DNA from: Cyclobacteriaceae bacterium
GTDB taxonomy: Bacteria; Bacteroidota; Bacteroidia; Cytophagales; Cyclobacteriaceae
DNA: 64,000 nucleotides
NCBI GenBank assembly: GCA_026129485.1
Contig: JAHCHY010000006.1
Span: 62,001-126,000 of the forward strand
Direction of reading: 5' to 3'
Shown here: positions 44,198 to 52,848 of the stretch, in pieces
Position numbering within the stretch: position 1 is the stretch's first letter
How the letters are laid out: each line of letters starts with the position of its first letter
Made by a program: the position numbers and the translations under genes
Notes under the pieces: generated by a model
Seen by the model: only the letters and a program-made list of their open reading frames with translations
The model's database searches: none
What the model was told of the DNA's origin: nothing

Positions 44198-45354
44198 TAA
44201 ATAACCGCGTTGAAAGTAGAAACAAACAATTTCATTTCATCCATTGTGCCTATGCTTACGCGACCGTAGCTCTTACCCGCAATTTCAAATCCGCGCACGC
44301 TCACACCCTTTTCAGCCATTTTATCCAGAAACTCTTTGGGCTTCATCTGAATAGGAAAAAGAATAAAGTTGGTATGGGAAGGAATTGGCGATACACCAGC
44401 CTTCTGAAGCGCTTTGAAAGTAAACTCGCGGTTGATCTTGTTGTTCTCTCGTGTAAATTTCTGAAACTCGGTATCGGCCAGGCTGGCCAGGGCGCCCTGT
44501 AATGAAGTTACACATAAACCCATTTCCGTACGTACCAGCTTTTTAATCGCCTTAATGCGCTCGGGGTTTGCCACCATGTAGCCCACACGCAAGCCGGCCA
44601 TTCCATGTATTTTAGAGAACGTACGACACACGATCACGTCATGGCCATCGCTTATCAACCCGACAGCAGTTTGCGAATCCGCTTCATCCAAAAGCTCCAG
44701 GTAAGCCTCATCGATAAACACGGGGACCTTGCCGCTAACCTGCTTACAGAAACGCTTTATCTTATCGACAGGTGTAAGCGTACCGGTTGGGTTATTCGGG
44801 TTACAGATGTATACGATTTTTGTATCACCGTCAATCGCATTGGCCATAGCGTCCATGTCATGCGCATAATCGCTGGTAAGCGGAATGTTTTTCCAGGTTG
44901 CCCCGATAGATTGCGCTGTTCGCACCAAAGAAAGATAAGACGGATCGGCCGAAACCACATTTCCGCCTTTCATGCAAAGTGCAAACGCTATCTTCTCCAA
45001 GATATCTGTTGACCCGGCTGAAAGCAGTATATGATCGGGAGTTACTCCTTCTTTTTTAGCCAGGAGTTCTTCCATTTCGCGCGAGCTGTTATAGACATAC
45101 CGGTTACCCTTTGCCGCACTTTCGGCAATAGCGGCTACTGCTTTTTTGGATGGGCCCCAGGGGTTTTCGTTTGCCGATAACCTGGCTTTTATCTCATTGG
45201 CAACTGGCGAATAAAAATCTTCGCGCAGGGCATAGCTGCCTTTGAAGGGCGTCATTCCGAAAGCGGGCTTATCTAAAACAGAAAGTCCGGTAACAAGGCT
45301 GCCGGCAGCAAACGCACTGGTGCGAAGCCAGTTTCTGCGGGTTAGGTTGGTCAT
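44197..45354 (-). CDS. Tat-exported aminotransferase, histidinol-phosphate aminotransferase-like
   Basis: 385 residues. The N-terminus TRRNWLRTSAFAAGSLVTG is a twin-arginine signal (Arg6-Arg7), so the folded enzyme with cofactor should be exported. The rest is a fold-type I PLP enzyme closest to HisC: LSANENPWGP, YVYNSSREMEELLAKK, SAGSTDILE, YICNPNNPTGT, the cofactor lysine in TFSKIHGMAGLRVGY. All catalytic parts look intact. An exported PLP aminotransferase is unusual since PLP and amino donors are mainly cytoplasmic. Translationally coupled to an AEC permease. True histidine biosynthesis is unlikely; no his genes are near. Confidence 0.85.
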   Translation of the reverse strand: MTNLTRRNWLRTSAFAAGSLVTGLSVLDKPAFGMTPFKGSYALREDFYSPVANEIKARLSANENPWGPSKKAVAAIAESAAKGNRYVYNSSREMEELLAKKEGVTPDHILLSAGSTDILEKIAFALCMKGGNVVSADPSYLSLVRTAQSIGATWKNIPLTSDYAHDMDAMANAIDGDTKIVYICNPNNPTGTLTPVDKIKRFCKQVSGKVPVFIDEAYLELLDEADSQTAVGLISDGHDVIVCRTFSKIHGMAGLRVGYMVANPERIKAIKKLVRTEMGLCVTSLQGALASLADTEFQKFTRENNKINREFTFKALQKAGVSPIPSHTNFILFPIQMKPKEFLDKMAEKGVSVRGFEIAGKSYGRVSIGTMDEMKLFVSTFNAVI

Positions 45355-45585
45355 GGCAATGGAGGTTTAGTGATTATATAAAGTTGTCTTTTGATGAAGA
45401 TATTCTTATACAAAATCATTTTGCCAACGATTGCAAGGGTGATGAGCTTTTTGTGCGATTGGTTGAGTGGTAATCAATGGTTTAAGACCAAGAAAAAACG
45501 GCTGCGTACCGTTATCGTTTGCATAAAGTTGTGGTGCTCATGAATTCTTCACCATGATTGTGTTTCTTTGCGAAAAAAGAAATTC

Positions 45586-46797
45586 GTGTCAACTAAAGTT
45601 CTCATGTTGCTGAACGCACCTTATCCGGCCGACATCCGGATCAAAAAGGAAACGGGAGCGCTTATGAAAGTGGGTCATGAAATTCATCTTCTGTGCCTAC
45701 GGAAAAAAGATCAGTCATATACTGAAGTTGTAGAAGGAATCCACATACACCGGATTGATGCCGGCAAGAATAATTATCAATTGGCATTCTGGGATGTGAT
45801 CATGTCTTTAACATTTATTCACCCAAAGTTTAAAACCGCCATACGTTCGATAGTAAAGAATAATGAAATAGGATTGGTTCATGTTCATGATTTGCCATTA
45901 GCAGGGACTGTACTCTCGTTCAAAAGAGAATTGAACCTGAAAGTAATTCTTGACCTGCACGAAAATTACCCGGAAGCACTCCGTACGTGGTTTGCCTGGA
46001 AAACCAATCCGATTGTACGGCTAAAAAATTTTCTGTTTATGAATCCCGGTCGTTGGACACGGTGGGAGAAAAAAGCATGCGAAGAAGCCGATACTGTTAT
46101 TGCTGTAGTGGAAGAGATGAAAGCCCGACTTGTTAGCCAGCATCATTTTAATGATGATAAAGTAGTAGTTATCTCCAACACGGAAGAAAAAGTATTTATC
46201 AATCAACAATTGGATAATTCAGTTTATCAAAACCTGGCTGGTAAGTTTATAATCGTTTATTCAGGTGGTATTGGGCCACATCGCGGGGTAGATATAGCCA
46301 TTAAAGGAATGAGCCATGTGGTTACACCAGAAAATATTCATTTGGTTATTGTTGGTTTTGGAAGCAATGCGGTTATGCAAAATCTACAGCAAATAGTAAC
46401 AGAGCGTAATCTCAATAATGTTCACTTTTTTGGCTACCAGCCTTTCAGTAAATTTTTCTCATACATGTCGCTGGCCGATGTGAATGTAATCCCGCATCAA
46501 TCCAACGGGCACACCGATCATACCATCCCACACAAGTTATTTCAAGGTATGATGACAGGAAAGCCCATTCTGGTTAGTTCGAGTCCTCCCCTGAAAAGGG
46601 TTGTAGAATCATGCCAAAGTGGTTTGGTTTTTAATGCCGGGGATGAATATGATTTTGCACAAAAGGTTAACGAATTGTATTCTAATAAAGAACTTTGTGC
46701 AGCGTTAGGAGCGAATGGGAAAAATGCAACTCTGCAAGGCACACTTAACTGGGAACATGAACAACAAACCCTTTTAGATATTTATAGTAAGTATTGA
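45586..46797 (+). CDS. Glycosyltransferase family 4
   Basis: About 403 residues from GTG 45586; TTG 45568 and ATG 45604 are alternatives and the conserved N-terminus (VLMLLNAPYPADIRIKKE) is compatible with all three. GT-B fold with the donor-binding block VYSGGIGPHRGVDIAIKG and HFFGYQPFSKFFSYMSLADVNVIPHQ, then the E-containing PHKLFQGMMTGKPILVS. Probably adds a sugar to a surface glycan. This gene and the next are visibly AT-richer than their neighbours, which suggests acquisition. It shares one base (TGATG) with the methyltransferase gene. Confidence 0.85.
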   Translation: MSTKVLMLLNAPYPADIRIKKETGALMKVGHEIHLLCLRKKDQSYTEVVEGIHIHRIDAGKNNYQLAFWDVIMSLTFIHPKFKTAIRSIVKNNEIGLVHVHDLPLAGTVLSFKRELNLKVILDLHENYPEALRTWFAWKTNPIVRLKNFLFMNPGRWTRWEKKACEEADTVIAVVEEMKARLVSQHHFNDDKVVVISNTEEKVFINQQLDNSVYQNLAGKFIIVYSGGIGPHRGVDIAIKGMSHVVTPENIHLVIVGFGSNAVMQNLQQIVTERNLNNVHFFGYQPFSKFFSYMSLADVNVIPHQSNGHTDHTIPHKLFQGMMTGKPILVSSSPPLKRVVESCQSGLVFNAGDEYDFAQKVNELYSNKELCAALGANGKNATLQGTLNWEHEQQTLLDIYSKY

Positions 46798-47336
46798 TGG
46801 ATTCTACCGAAGCATATAACCTTAGTAACAAGGTGCTAAGCAGGCGCTATACTAAAACGCTGGCTTTCGTAAAAAAAACCTTGCCTGCTGGTAGTCATGT
46901 ATTGGATATCGGCATTACCAATCCGCTTTCGCGATTGTTTGAGCAGGAAGGGTATCAGGTAACCAACACGACCGGAGAAGATCTGGATGAATTTCCAGAA
47001 GTTGTTGCTCCCTTCAGTGCCGATGCCGCTTTTGCATTTGAAATTCTGGAACATCTCATCAACCCTATGAGTGTATTAAAAAATCTTCAGGCCAATCGGC
47101 TATACGCAAGCATACCCCTATCACTTTGGTTTGCTAAGGCATATCGTAACAAGAATGATCGTTGGGATCAACACTTCCATGAGTTTGAAGACTGGCAATT
47201 TGATTGGTTACTGGAAAAATCCGGATGGGAAATTGTTCGCTCTGAAAAATGGATTTCACCAACAGGTATTTTAGGTATTCGTCCGTTGTTGCGTCACATC
47301 ACGCCTCGCTATTATATTGTGGAAGCCAAACGGTAG
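46797..47336 (+). CDS. SAM-dependent methyltransferase, class I
   Basis: 179 residues. Starts at ATG 46797, whose A is the last base of the preceding TGA. The SAM motif is SHVLDIGITNPLSRLFE (near 31-47), with a short motif II/III region AFAFEILEHLINPMSVL (near 80-96), as in sugar or lipid methyltransferases that modify glycans. The domain is short but seems complete at its end (LRHITPRYYIVEAKR). AT-rich like the preceding gene, with which it is probably co-transcribed and co-inherited. Confidence 0.8.
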   Translation: MDSTEAYNLSNKVLSRRYTKTLAFVKKTLPAGSHVLDIGITNPLSRLFEQEGYQVTNTTGEDLDEFPEVVAPFSADAAFAFEILEHLINPMSVLKNLQANRLYASIPLSLWFAKAYRNKNDRWDQHFHEFEDWQFDWLLEKSGWEIVRSEKWISPTGILGIRPLLRHITPRYYIVEAKR

Positions 47337-47398
47337 TTTTAGTTTATAGGTAACAGGTATAACATTTTTCAACTAAGTTCGTATTTTAAAATCCTCGG

Positions 47399-48901
47399 AT
47401 GGGCCTCGTAATCCGCCAAAGCATTTATACCACTATTATATCTTATGCCGGGGCGGTAATTGGGTATATTAACCTCTTATATCTTTTTCCTAAGTTTCTT
47501 GAACCCGAACAAGTAGGGTTACTCAGGACCATCCAGGATGCTGCCATCCTGCTGGCGCCCTTTGCTACGTTCGGGCTGGCGCAAAGCATCTTTCGGTTTT
47601 ACCCGCAAATGGTTAAAGATAAAGCCAGCGAAGGAAGCTTTATCAGCCTGATTACCTTGTTAGCGCTTGCCGGGTTTGCCGTTTTCTTTATCATATTCAA
47701 ATTATTTGAAACATCCATCCTCTCCTACTTCGAGTCCAATGCACGGGAAATCATTCAGTATGCTTCGGTAGTATTATGGCTTACGCTGATCCTGCTGATC
47801 ACTTCGCTATTGGAAGCCTATTCGAGGTCGCTGCTGAAGATGGTTTTTCCTAACCTGCTACGCGAAGTTGTGGCCCGGCTGCTGCTGGCCATATTAGTTG
47901 TTATTTATTTCCAGGGTTACATCACGTACAACCAGTTTATTATCGGTACGGTAATCGGCTACCTGTTCTGCCTTATACTTTTACTTGCTTACCTGGGCTT
48001 TATCCATAAGCTTTCATTCTCTTTTTCCTTAAGCTCGCTACAGCCTGGTAAAATAAAATCATTAGTCTTCTACAGCTCCCTGAGCTTTGCCGGCACTGCC
48101 GGCATGATCCTGATCGGCAAAGTTGACAGCATGATGGTATCGGGCATGCTGGGGTTAGCTGCCAATGCCGTTTATACCACCGCTTTCTACATGGCCACCA
48201 TTATCGAAATCCCCAAACGAGCCATGAGCCAGGTAGCCATGCCCCTGATTGCCCGTGCATTTGAAAAAAATGACCTGGCCGATATTCAAACCATCTACAG
48301 GAAAACAGCCATCAATCAGTTTATAATCGGTGCCTTATTGCTGATTGGCGTTTACATTAACTTAGGCAATATATTTTCGCTTATGCCGAAGCAGGAAATT
48401 TATGAAGCCGGTAAGTGGGTAGTTATTATAGTGGGCATTGGCAAACTGGCCGATATGTTGTTTGGCCCCAGCAGTGAGATCATTGTGCTTTCGCGGCATT
48501 ATGCGTTTAATATCGTATTGCTCACCTTGCTGGCTGTAGTCGTAATTGTAAGTAACAATATCCTGATCCCGGTTTACGGAATAAACGGAGCCGCTGTGGG
48601 TTCGGCATTGGCGCTGATTTCATTCAATACCCTCAAATACTTTTTCATCTGGTATAAGTTGAAGATGCAACCCTTTAGCAGGGATTCGATCAAAGTTTTG
48701 ATTATTGCGTTGCTGATGATCGGCCTTAACCTGTTAATCCCCAGAGTTCAATCCGTTATCCTGGATATCGGGGTTCGTTCTGCAGCCATCACATTAATTT
48801 ATGGAATACTGATTTACTATTCCCGCGCCACACCCGATGGAAATGCATTTCTGCTAAAACAACTAAACCGGTTAGGGATTGTAAATAAAAGGTCTGACTA
48901 A
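47399..48901 (+). CDS. Polysaccharide flippase, MATE/Wzx-like
   Basis: 500 residues with about fourteen TM helices, typical of O-antigen and capsule unit flippases of the MOP superfamily. The N-terminus MGLVIRQSIYTTIISYAGAVIGYINLLYLFP matches lipopolysaccharide-biosynthesis family openings. It would move lipid-linked saccharides to the periplasmic face. Base composition returns to the level of the rest of the window, in contrast to the two preceding genes. Ends with a 4-bp overlap with the convergent glycosyltransferase. Confidence 0.9.
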   Translation: MGLVIRQSIYTTIISYAGAVIGYINLLYLFPKFLEPEQVGLLRTIQDAAILLAPFATFGLAQSIFRFYPQMVKDKASEGSFISLITLLALAGFAVFFIIFKLFETSILSYFESNAREIIQYASVVLWLTLILLITSLLEAYSRSLLKMVFPNLLREVVARLLLAILVVIYFQGYITYNQFIIGTVIGYLFCLILLLAYLGFIHKLSFSFSLSSLQPGKIKSLVFYSSLSFAGTAGMILIGKVDSMMVSGMLGLAANAVYTTAFYMATIIEIPKRAMSQVAMPLIARAFEKNDLADIQTIYRKTAINQFIIGALLLIGVYINLGNIFSLMPKQEIYEAGKWVVIIVGIGKLADMLFGPSSEIIVLSRHYAFNIVLLTLLAVVVIVSNNILIPVYGINGAAVGSALALISFNTLKYFFIWYKLKMQPFSRDSIKVLIIALLMIGLNLLIPRVQSVILDIGVRSAAITLIYGILIYYSRATPDGNAFLLKQLNRLGIVNKRSD

Positions 48902-50199
48902 TCAAGCTTTTCCAGGAATTCAATCAAATTATCGGTCAATGCCCTGCGTGAATAGTTTGATAACGCTTTCGGGTCAGGTTTACGCCCGGACTCCCAGTTA
49001 GCAAACCCTTTCATAAACGCGGCCTCAAGCCCGGCAAGATCATGGGCCTCGTGCATACTACCCGCGCCTGCATTTTTTATAATTACTGCCGAATCGCCTT
49101 CGCTTGCCCCCACGCCTATTATTTCATTTCCGGAGGCGAGGTATTCAAACAGCTTACCCGGTATATTTCCGGAAGCATGTGCCGCGTGCGCCAACACCAG
49201 CAAGAGCACATCGGTACTTCCATACAAGTTCAATAATTCGTTGTGCGGTACCTGGCTTACGAAAGTTACACAGCCTGCCAGCAGCTTATCCTGCTCTACA
49301 AATTTTTTAAACGATGCATTAACAGAACCGACAAATTCAACTTGAACTGATCTTCTGAAGTCGGGGTCTTGTTCGCATAATTGCCTGATGGCAAGCATGG
49401 CCGGCCGCGGATCGCGCAATTCATCGACACCGCCAATATGCCGGATGGTGAACTTAACGGTGCGTTGATGTTCTGTTGATCTGAAATCATCTTCATCAAA
49501 GCCATTGGTGATCAGTTGCACATTTCTTCCACCCAATTGCAGAAACTGCTTTACATAATACGGTGTAACGGTTAAAACAAGATCAGCCTCCTGCAATACC
49601 GACCGCTCCATGCGCTGGTGCCGCTTACGCGCAAGGGATGAAGCATACAGCGTATCCAGCAAATCCCACTCGCTCCACGGGTCGCGAAAATCGGCTACCC
49701 ATTTTAAAGTTGCATTTTTTCTTTTCAGGCCGCGTCCTATCAGATGCACACTATGGGGCGGGCCTGTGGTAATTACTTTATCGATATTGTTTCGCTGCAC
49801 AAATTCGGTGAGATATTCTACCGAAGGCTTTATCCAAAACAAACGGGCATCGGGCACAAAAAAATTACCGCGCACCCACATGCCGAATTTTTGGAACAGA
49901 CTTTTTTTACCGGTTGCCACAAAATCAACCTGCTGCATTTTTTTACCTGAAAAAGCCGAGGTAAGCCGGTTAAAGGCTTTGTATGGTTCCCAGATGGGAA
50001 AATGAATTACCTCTGCCTGTGGTGGTATGTCATTTAATAATGAAGCATCCCGGATAGTAACGTGCGGATTTTCGGGGGTGAATACATAAGGCTCCCAGCC
50101 TTTTTGTGCCAGGTACTTCACAAACTTGAGCCAACGTTGCACACCGCTTCCCCCGGAAGGAGGCCAGTAGTATGTAACGATGAGAACCCGCTTATTCAT
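48898..50199 (-). CDS. Glycosyltransferase, GT4-like
   Basis: 433 residues. Starts VLIVTYYWPPSGGSGVQRWLKFVKYL, a GT-B N-terminal nucleotide-loop, and holds a donor site with HIGGVDELRDPRPAMLAI and IPGKLFEYLASGNEIIGVG (Glu in the E-x7-E-like part). It probably extends surface glycans with the flippase and GT4 gene nearby, although on the other strand. A mixed short-unit repeat (50209-50249) separates it from miaA. Confidence 0.88.
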   Translation of the reverse strand: MNKRVLIVTYYWPPSGGSGVQRWLKFVKYLAQKGWEPYVFTPENPHVTIRDASLLNDIPPQAEVIHFPIWEPYKAFNRLTSAFSGKKMQQVDFVATGKKSLFQKFGMWVRGNFFVPDARLFWIKPSVEYLTEFVQRNNIDKVITTGPPHSVHLIGRGLKRKNATLKWVADFRDPWSEWDLLDTLYASSLARKRHQRMERSVLQEADLVLTVTPYYVKQFLQLGGRNVQLITNGFDEDDFRSTEHQRTVKFTIRHIGGVDELRDPRPAMLAIRQLCEQDPDFRRSVQVEFVGSVNASFKKFVEQDKLLAGCVTFVSQVPHNELLNLYGSTDVLLLVLAHAAHASGNIPGKLFEYLASGNEIIGVGASEGDSAVIIKNAGAGSMHEAHDLAGLEAAFMKGFANWESGRKPDPKALSNYSRRALTDNLIEFLEKLD

Positions 50200-50208
50200 G
50201 AAATAGTA

Positions 50209-50249
50209 AAAGTAAGCAGTAGCCGGTAGGCAGCAGGCAAAACTTACTT
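50209..50249. repeat. Short-unit intergenic repeat before miaA's end
   Basis: AAGTAAG (50210-50216) and CTTACTT (50243-50249) bracket degenerate units of 6-8 bp (AGCAGT, AGCCGGT, AGGCAGC, AGGC). It lies between miaA and the glycosyltransferase start. Confidence 0.5.
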
Positions 50250-51153
50250 AATTTTTATTATCCAGGTGCGCAACGATTTGGTCGACCTGATCAGCTTTAA
50301 ACCACTTGATTTGCAGATCTTTTTTAAACCACGTAAGCTGTCTTTTGGCATAGTGTCGCGAATTGCGTTTCAGCAGGCGAACAGCCTCTTCTTTATCATA
50401 CGCGTCTTCGAGGTAACCAAATATTTCGCGGTACCCTACCGTTTGCAATGCGTTCAGGTTACGCATCGGGTAAAACTTTTCGGCCTCCTCAAACAACCCC
50501 GCAGCAATCATCGCATCCATGCGTGTGTCAATTCGGGTGTAGAGTTCTTCACGTTCCAGCTCAATACCAACCTTAATAACGGAAAACGGGTGCTCGTGCC
50601 TGTTTTGTTTTCGTAATTCATGCATGGGTTTGTTCCAGGCCCGGTGAAGCTCCAATGCACGGATTAACCGATGTGGGTTTTGGATGTCCACTATCTCAAA
50701 ATATTGCGGATCAATCTTTTTAACCTCGGCCTGCAACCAGCCCAGGCCATGCGCTTCATATTCCAGTATAATCTGCTCTCTTGTTCCTGCCGGAACTGGC
50801 GGCATTTCATCAAAACCTTCCAGTACAGCCTTTACATATAAACCGGAGCCTCCACAAAGAATAAGATTGTCGTACTTCTCAAATAAAGTATTAATCAAAC
50901 TCAATGCATCGCGACCATAAGCCCCGGCATCGTAATCTTCGTTAATGGAATGTGAATTAATAAAATGATGCTTAACCTGCTGCAACTCGATGGCGCTGGG
51001 CTTGGCCGTACCTATTTCCAGCTCGCGATAAACCTGGCGCGAATCAGCCGAGATAATCTCTGTACCCAGGAGTTGGGCCAACCGGATAGCCAGGGCGGTT
51101 TTACCCACAGCCGTAGGCCCTACAATCACGATTAGCCTTTTCTTGGATTTCAT
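50248..51153 (-). CDS. miaA: tRNA dimethylallyltransferase MiaA
   Basis: 301 residues, family length. Adds a dimethylallyl group to A37 of tRNAs reading UNN codons. The P-loop GPTAVGKT (12-19), the ADSRQVYRELEIGTAKPS segment and the C-terminal RHYAKRQLTWFKKD, which contacts tRNA, are intact. Together with tsaD, this window carries both main A37 modification enzymes, though in different operons. Confidence 0.97.
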   Translation of the reverse strand: MKSKKRLIVIVGPTAVGKTALAIRLAQLLGTEIISADSRQVYRELEIGTAKPSAIELQQVKHHFINSHSINEDYDAGAYGRDALSLINTLFEKYDNLILCGGSGLYVKAVLEGFDEMPPVPAGTREQIILEYEAHGLGWLQAEVKKIDPQYFEIVDIQNPHRLIRALELHRAWNKPMHELRKQNRHEHPFSVIKVGIELEREELYTRIDTRMDAMIAAGLFEEAEKFYPMRNLNALQTVGYREIFGYLEDAYDKEEAVRLLKRNSRHYAKRQLTWFKKDLQIKWFKADQVDQIVAHLDNKN

Positions 51154-51156
51154 TCT

Positions 51157-51231
51157 GAATTACGAATTACGAATTACGATTGAATGCACCAACCAAAATC
51201 GTAAATCGTAAAATTCGAAATTCGTAATTTA
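51157..51231. repeat. AATTACG-type repeated-unit inverted repeat
   Basis: Three copies of GAATTACG-like units, then their rough inverse (AATCGTAAATCGTAAAATTCGAAATTCGTAATTT-like, given here in words of under 20 bases: AATCGTAAATCG, TAAAATTCG, AAATTCGTAATTT). It fills the space between divergent miaA and the 90-residue gene, where promoters would be expected. Confidence 0.7.
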
Positions 51232-51265
51232 GGCCTATCTTGCAGGCTAAAATTCGCCACTACGA

Positions 51266-51538
51266 ATGATTAAGTACACAAACCAATTTTTAACCAAGCT
51301 GGAAGACCTGATTGCCGAATCAGATTACATTCTGCGGTACGAAAAAGGCAATTTCAAATCGGGCTATTGCCTGCTGAAGGAGCAGAAGATCATGATTGTG
51401 AACAAGTTCTTTACCGTTGAGGGTAAGATCAATGCGCTTTTGGATATCCTGAAAAACCTGGAGCTGGATCCAACCCGGTTTTCTGAAAAAAGTAAGAAGC
51501 TTTACGAAGAATTGAACCAAGCTGAAATAAAGGCGTAG
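51266..51538 (+). CDS. Conserved small protein, unknown function
   Basis: 90 residues, no TM or signal. The pattern (FLTKLEDLIAESDYILRYEKGNF then GYCLLKEQKIMIVNKFF) of a helix, a short beta hairpin and two further helices recurs in Cytophagales and Flavobacteriia, but no function is known to me. It precedes the Uma2 gene by 6 bp and seems to be the first gene of a run with Uma2, an MBL hydrolase and an NFACT protein. Confidence 0.78.
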   Translation: MIKYTNQFLTKLEDLIAESDYILRYEKGNFKSGYCLLKEQKIMIVNKFFTVEGKINALLDILKNLELDPTRFSEKSKKLYEELNQAEIKA

Positions 51539-51544
51539 CGCAGC

Positions 51545-52078
51545 ATGAGCGAAATCGATTATCAGATACCGCCCCGCACCTTACTGGAAGTATTCAAAAT
51601 GCTTCCGGAAGGAACACGTGCTGAATTGATAGATAATTCCTTATATATGTCACCTGCACCCAGCACCAAACACCAGGATGTAATCGTTTCCCTTGCAAGC
51701 CAGATTTACGTTTTCACTCAAAAAAAGAAACTTGGAAAAACCTTTGTAGCTCCGGTTGATGTTTTCCTGAACTCAAAAAATGCCTTTCAGCCCGATATTT
51801 GTTTTATCTCCAAAAAGAACAAGGGCATTATTAAAGAAGACGGCATTTACGGTGCCCCGGATTTAGTTGTAGAAGTGCTATCGCCCGGTTCTAAAAAGCT
51901 TGATCTCACACAAAAAAAAGATGTGTACGAAGCTGCTGGCGTGCGCGAGTACTGGGTGGTAGACCCGGCCACTAAAATTTCGCAGGGATTTCGTCTTGTT
52001 AAAGGTGCGTTTGTCCCGCTCAAAAAAGAGAAAGGAAAGCTCGTTTCGGTCCTTCTTAAACAGGTTTTCAAGTTTTAA
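51545..52078 (+). CDS. Uma2-family PD-(D/E)xK nuclease-like protein
   Basis: 177 residues of the Uma2/DUF820 family. The core Glu, Asp, Glu pattern is visible: AELIDNSLYMSPAPSTKHQDV, QPDICFIS, and LVVEVLSPGSKKLD with REYWVVDP at the end. The family has the restriction-endonuclease fold and is highly expanded in cyanobacteria; cellular targets are not known. It lies between two housekeeping-looking genes, with 5-6 bp gaps, so it is expressed with them. Confidence 0.88.
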   Translation: MSEIDYQIPPRTLLEVFKMLPEGTRAELIDNSLYMSPAPSTKHQDVIVSLASQIYVFTQKKKLGKTFVAPVDVFLNSKNAFQPDICFISKKNKGIIKEDGIYGAPDLVVEVLSPGSKKLDLTQKKDVYEAAGVREYWVVDPATKISQGFRLVKGAFVPLKKEKGKLVSVLLKQVFKF

Positions 52079-52083
52079 GCTCC

Positions 52084-52845
52084 TTGAAAGTTACTTTTCT
52101 TGGAACCGGAACCTCGCAAGGCGTACCTGTAATCGGGTGCACATGCGCAGTATGCCAATCGCTTGACTACCGGGATAAACGATTACGCTCCTCCATCCAC
52201 ATAATAGTTGACCATCTGAGCCTGGTGATTGACACGGGGCCGGACTTCCGGCAACAAATGCTGCGCGAAAAAATAAACCGGTTGGATGCCGTGTTATTTA
52301 CACACAGCCATAAAGATCACATTGCTGGCCTGGATGACGTGAGAGCCTATAACTTTTTACAACAGACTGATATGCCGGTTTATGGAAGCCATCATGTACT
52401 CGATCAGCTAAAAACCGAATTCTATTACGCCTTCGAAAAGAATAAATATCCGGGCATTCCCCAGCTAAAACTTCATGAAATTGACCATACGCCTTTTACG
52501 GTTGGAACGGTACAGGTTACACCCCTGCCGGTGTTGCATTATCAATTGCCGGTATTGGGGTTTCGTATCCAAAATTTCAGCTACATCACAGATGCCAACC
52601 AGATACCCGATTCGACTTTCGGTTTGTTGAAAGGAACACAAACCCTGGTGCTTAATGCGCTTCAAAAAGAAAAGCACATCTCACATTTTAACCTGGAAGA
52701 AGCGCTGGCTGTAGCCGAAAAGGTGGGCGCTGAGCAAACATACTTCATCCACATCAGCCACAAGCTTGGTCTTCACAAAACGGTAGAGCATGAGCTTCCA
52801 AAATCAGTAGCTTTGGCCTATGATGGCCTGAGCATTGAAGCCTAA
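52084..52845 (+). CDS. Metallo-beta-lactamase-fold phosphodiesterase, PhnP-like
   Basis: 253 residues from TTG 52084. Starts MKVTFLGTGTSQGVPVIGCTC, the PhnP/RNase Z-like opening, with paired cysteines that could hold a structural zinc. Metal site THSHKDHIAGLDD (HxHxDH) and later His residues in HISHKLGLH. Members hydrolyse cyclic phosphodiesters or lipoate-like substrates; no phosphonate genes are nearby, so the actual substrate is open. Confidence 0.88.
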   Translation: MKVTFLGTGTSQGVPVIGCTCAVCQSLDYRDKRLRSSIHIIVDHLSLVIDTGPDFRQQMLREKINRLDAVLFTHSHKDHIAGLDDVRAYNFLQQTDMPVYGSHHVLDQLKTEFYYAFEKNKYPGIPQLKLHEIDHTPFTVGTVQVTPLPVLHYQLPVLGFRIQNFSYITDANQIPDSTFGLLKGTQTLVLNALQKEKHISHFNLEEALAVAEKVGAEQTYFIHISHKLGLHKTVEHELPKSVALAYDGLSIEA

Positions 52846-52848
52846 CCC

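Noticed and set aside
44197..45354. Histidine biosynthesis hisC
   Set aside because: The twin-arginine signal, lack of other his genes and coupling to a permease argue against a standard biosynthetic role.
51157..51231. Possible CRISPR leader or mobile element end
   Set aside because: The repeats are 7-8 bp and degenerate with no spacers or transposase; handled as a hairpin element.
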